DNA from: Roseicitreum antarcticum
Lineage (GTDB): Bacteria; Pseudomonadota; Alphaproteobacteria; Rhodobacterales; Rhodobacteraceae
Reading direction: 5' to 3'
DNA length: 64,000 nucleotides
NCBI RefSeq assembly: GCF_014681765.1
Contig: NZ_CP061498.1
Span: forward strand, 868,001 to 932,000
The notes under the pieces are model-generated. The model saw only the letters and a program-made list of their open reading frames with translations. It searched no databases and was not told where the DNA came from. Position 1 is the stretch's first letter, and the number at the start of each line of letters is the position of its first letter. Positions 63,291 to 64,000 of the stretch are shown here, one piece after another. A program made the position numbers and the translations under genes.

Positions 63291-63625
63291 GCGGTGCCTT
63301 CCGGGGAGGGGGTTTGAAACTCTGGGCGACGGGATTTGATGTGGTCCAGAAGATGCGCCGGGGGCTGCATGGTCTGGGCGGGATAGGTGCCGAAGACCTC
63401 CAGCGTGTCGGTCGCGCGCGCTGCAATGAACCATTTGCCGCAGCCGTAAGCGTGGCGCCAGCGTTCAAAATGCACACCTTTGGGATTGGTGCGGGCGAAC
63501 ATGTAGGATTCGAAATCCGTGTCCGAGGCATCGGGGCCATGCCGCGTCAGATGCGCCTGCCCGCCGGGCGCGAACTCGGTTTCCTCGGCGGTGATCTGGC
63601 AGTGGGGGCAGGTCAGGAGGAGCAT
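63287..63625 (-). CDS. soxD: Sarcosine oxidase delta subunit
   Basis: A 112-residue zinc-binding SoxD with CPHC near the N-terminus and the ERWRHAYGCGKWF segment. It lies directly before soxA, with a 4-bp overlap. In the standard soxBDAG order the beta-subunit gene soxB should lie beyond base 64000. Confidence 0.93.
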   Translation of the reverse strand: MLLLTCPHCQITAEETEFAPGGQAHLTRHGPDASDTDFESYMFARTNPKGVHFERWRHAYGCGKWFIAARATDTLEVFGTYPAQTMQPPAHLLDHIKSRRPEFQTPSPEGTA

Positions 63626-64000
63626 TTGATGCTTTCAGTACTTCTAAAAAGATGATGATGAAGTCCCGGCCCCGCAGGCGTTAGGCCCGGGCCCCGGGAA
63701 AGCGTTCTGTCCACCGTTGCAATGGCCGAGGCCATCGCCGAGGTCATGCGGTACCCTCGCAGCTTGCCGGACGGGGGCTTAAGGCCCCCGGCCAGCGCCC
63801 GCCCCGCCAACGGCGGGCGCTTTGCGCCCACCGGGCCGGACGCTGGCCTGTGGCGTGCTGGTTGAAACGGTTGTGTTTCGACGTTGTGAGAACGGGCGGG
63901 GAAAAGCAGTGCTTTTCCTGATCCGCCCGGGCGCGGCGTCGGCTGAACCCTGCGCCGGAAAAATTTTCCCTGCGACAATTGTTCACACCAATTTTGGAAC
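63626..64000. other. 375-bp region with hairpins upstream of soxD
   Basis: No gene is recognised. It holds several inverted repeats (GGGGGC-TTAA-GGCCCCC near 63775, GCGCCCGCC...GGCGGGCGC near 63795-63820, and GGAAAAGCA-G-TGCTTTTCC near 63900). These could attenuate or end transcription from an upstream soxB, or control soxDAG. Confidence 0.55.

Noticed and set aside
63613..63978. A 121-codon minus-strand frame before soxD as a soxB end
   Set aside because: The translation has no sarcosine oxidase beta features, and the region is full of hairpins, so it is treated as intergenic.

Overview
The window looks like chromosomal DNA of a Rhodobacteraceae (Paracoccaceae) alphaproteobacterium. It is GC-rich and has a circularly permuted two-piece tmRNA gene, a tRNA-His without G-1, an alphaproteobacterial SspB, a PleD-like GGDEF protein, MmcB, a SqrR/BigR-type ArsR regulator, AcuI, tetrameric sarcosine oxidase and a holin/N-acetylmuramidase pair of the kind that releases gene transfer agents. 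The genus cannot be fixed from sequence alone.

Layout. 1-4131: reductive pyrimidine/beta-alanine catabolism (dihydropyrimidinase, carbamoylase, aminotransferase) with a divergent rutR and a RutR-like operator. 4289-8904: anmK, tyrS, the rpsF-rpsR-rplI operon and a sqrR-like regulator. 9066-16688 (all minus): grxD-bolA-purL, lpd, DUF924, an MFS transporter and queA. 16793-20444: bcp-DUF455 and an M23 peptidase/bactofilin pair. 20787-28420: DUF2189, prfB, PBP1A, a cell-wall amidase and a DsbA-like protein. 28828-32860: M20 amidohydrolase, TerB, a PaaG-like hydratase and ccmH. 32857-38289: ccmF, holin and endolysin, acuI, dinB. 38430-38740: ssrA.

38725-47767 is a 9.0-kb integrated element. It starts in the 3' end of ssrA and is bounded by a 13-bp direct repeat. 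It carries a tyrosine integrase, an AlpA-like excisionase, a Mu-gpT-like major capsid protein, a ClpP-like head protease, five unrecognised small proteins, two divergent ribbon-helix-helix regulators around a perfect 14-bp inverted-repeat operator, an AT-richer membrane-anchored cargo protein, and a replication initiator gene with four palindromic iterons inside its own coding sequence, as in lambda O/ori. No portal, terminase or tail genes are visible. It resembles a capsid-encoding phage satellite and is the best candidate here for an undescribed system.

47947-64000 returns to core genes: chrA, sspB, fumC-DUF4169-RHH, a GGDEF response regulator with degenerate receivers, tRNA-Gly, dacB, nadD, tRNA-His, mmcB with a LexA-box-like site, sodB, and soxDAG for sarcosine oxidation.

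A second theme is an unusual load of short tandem repeats. Five-codon (15-bp) arrays lie inside or at the start of three unrelated genes (DUF455, ccmH, soxA), and 13-, 14-, 16-, 17- and 90-bp arrays lie between genes.
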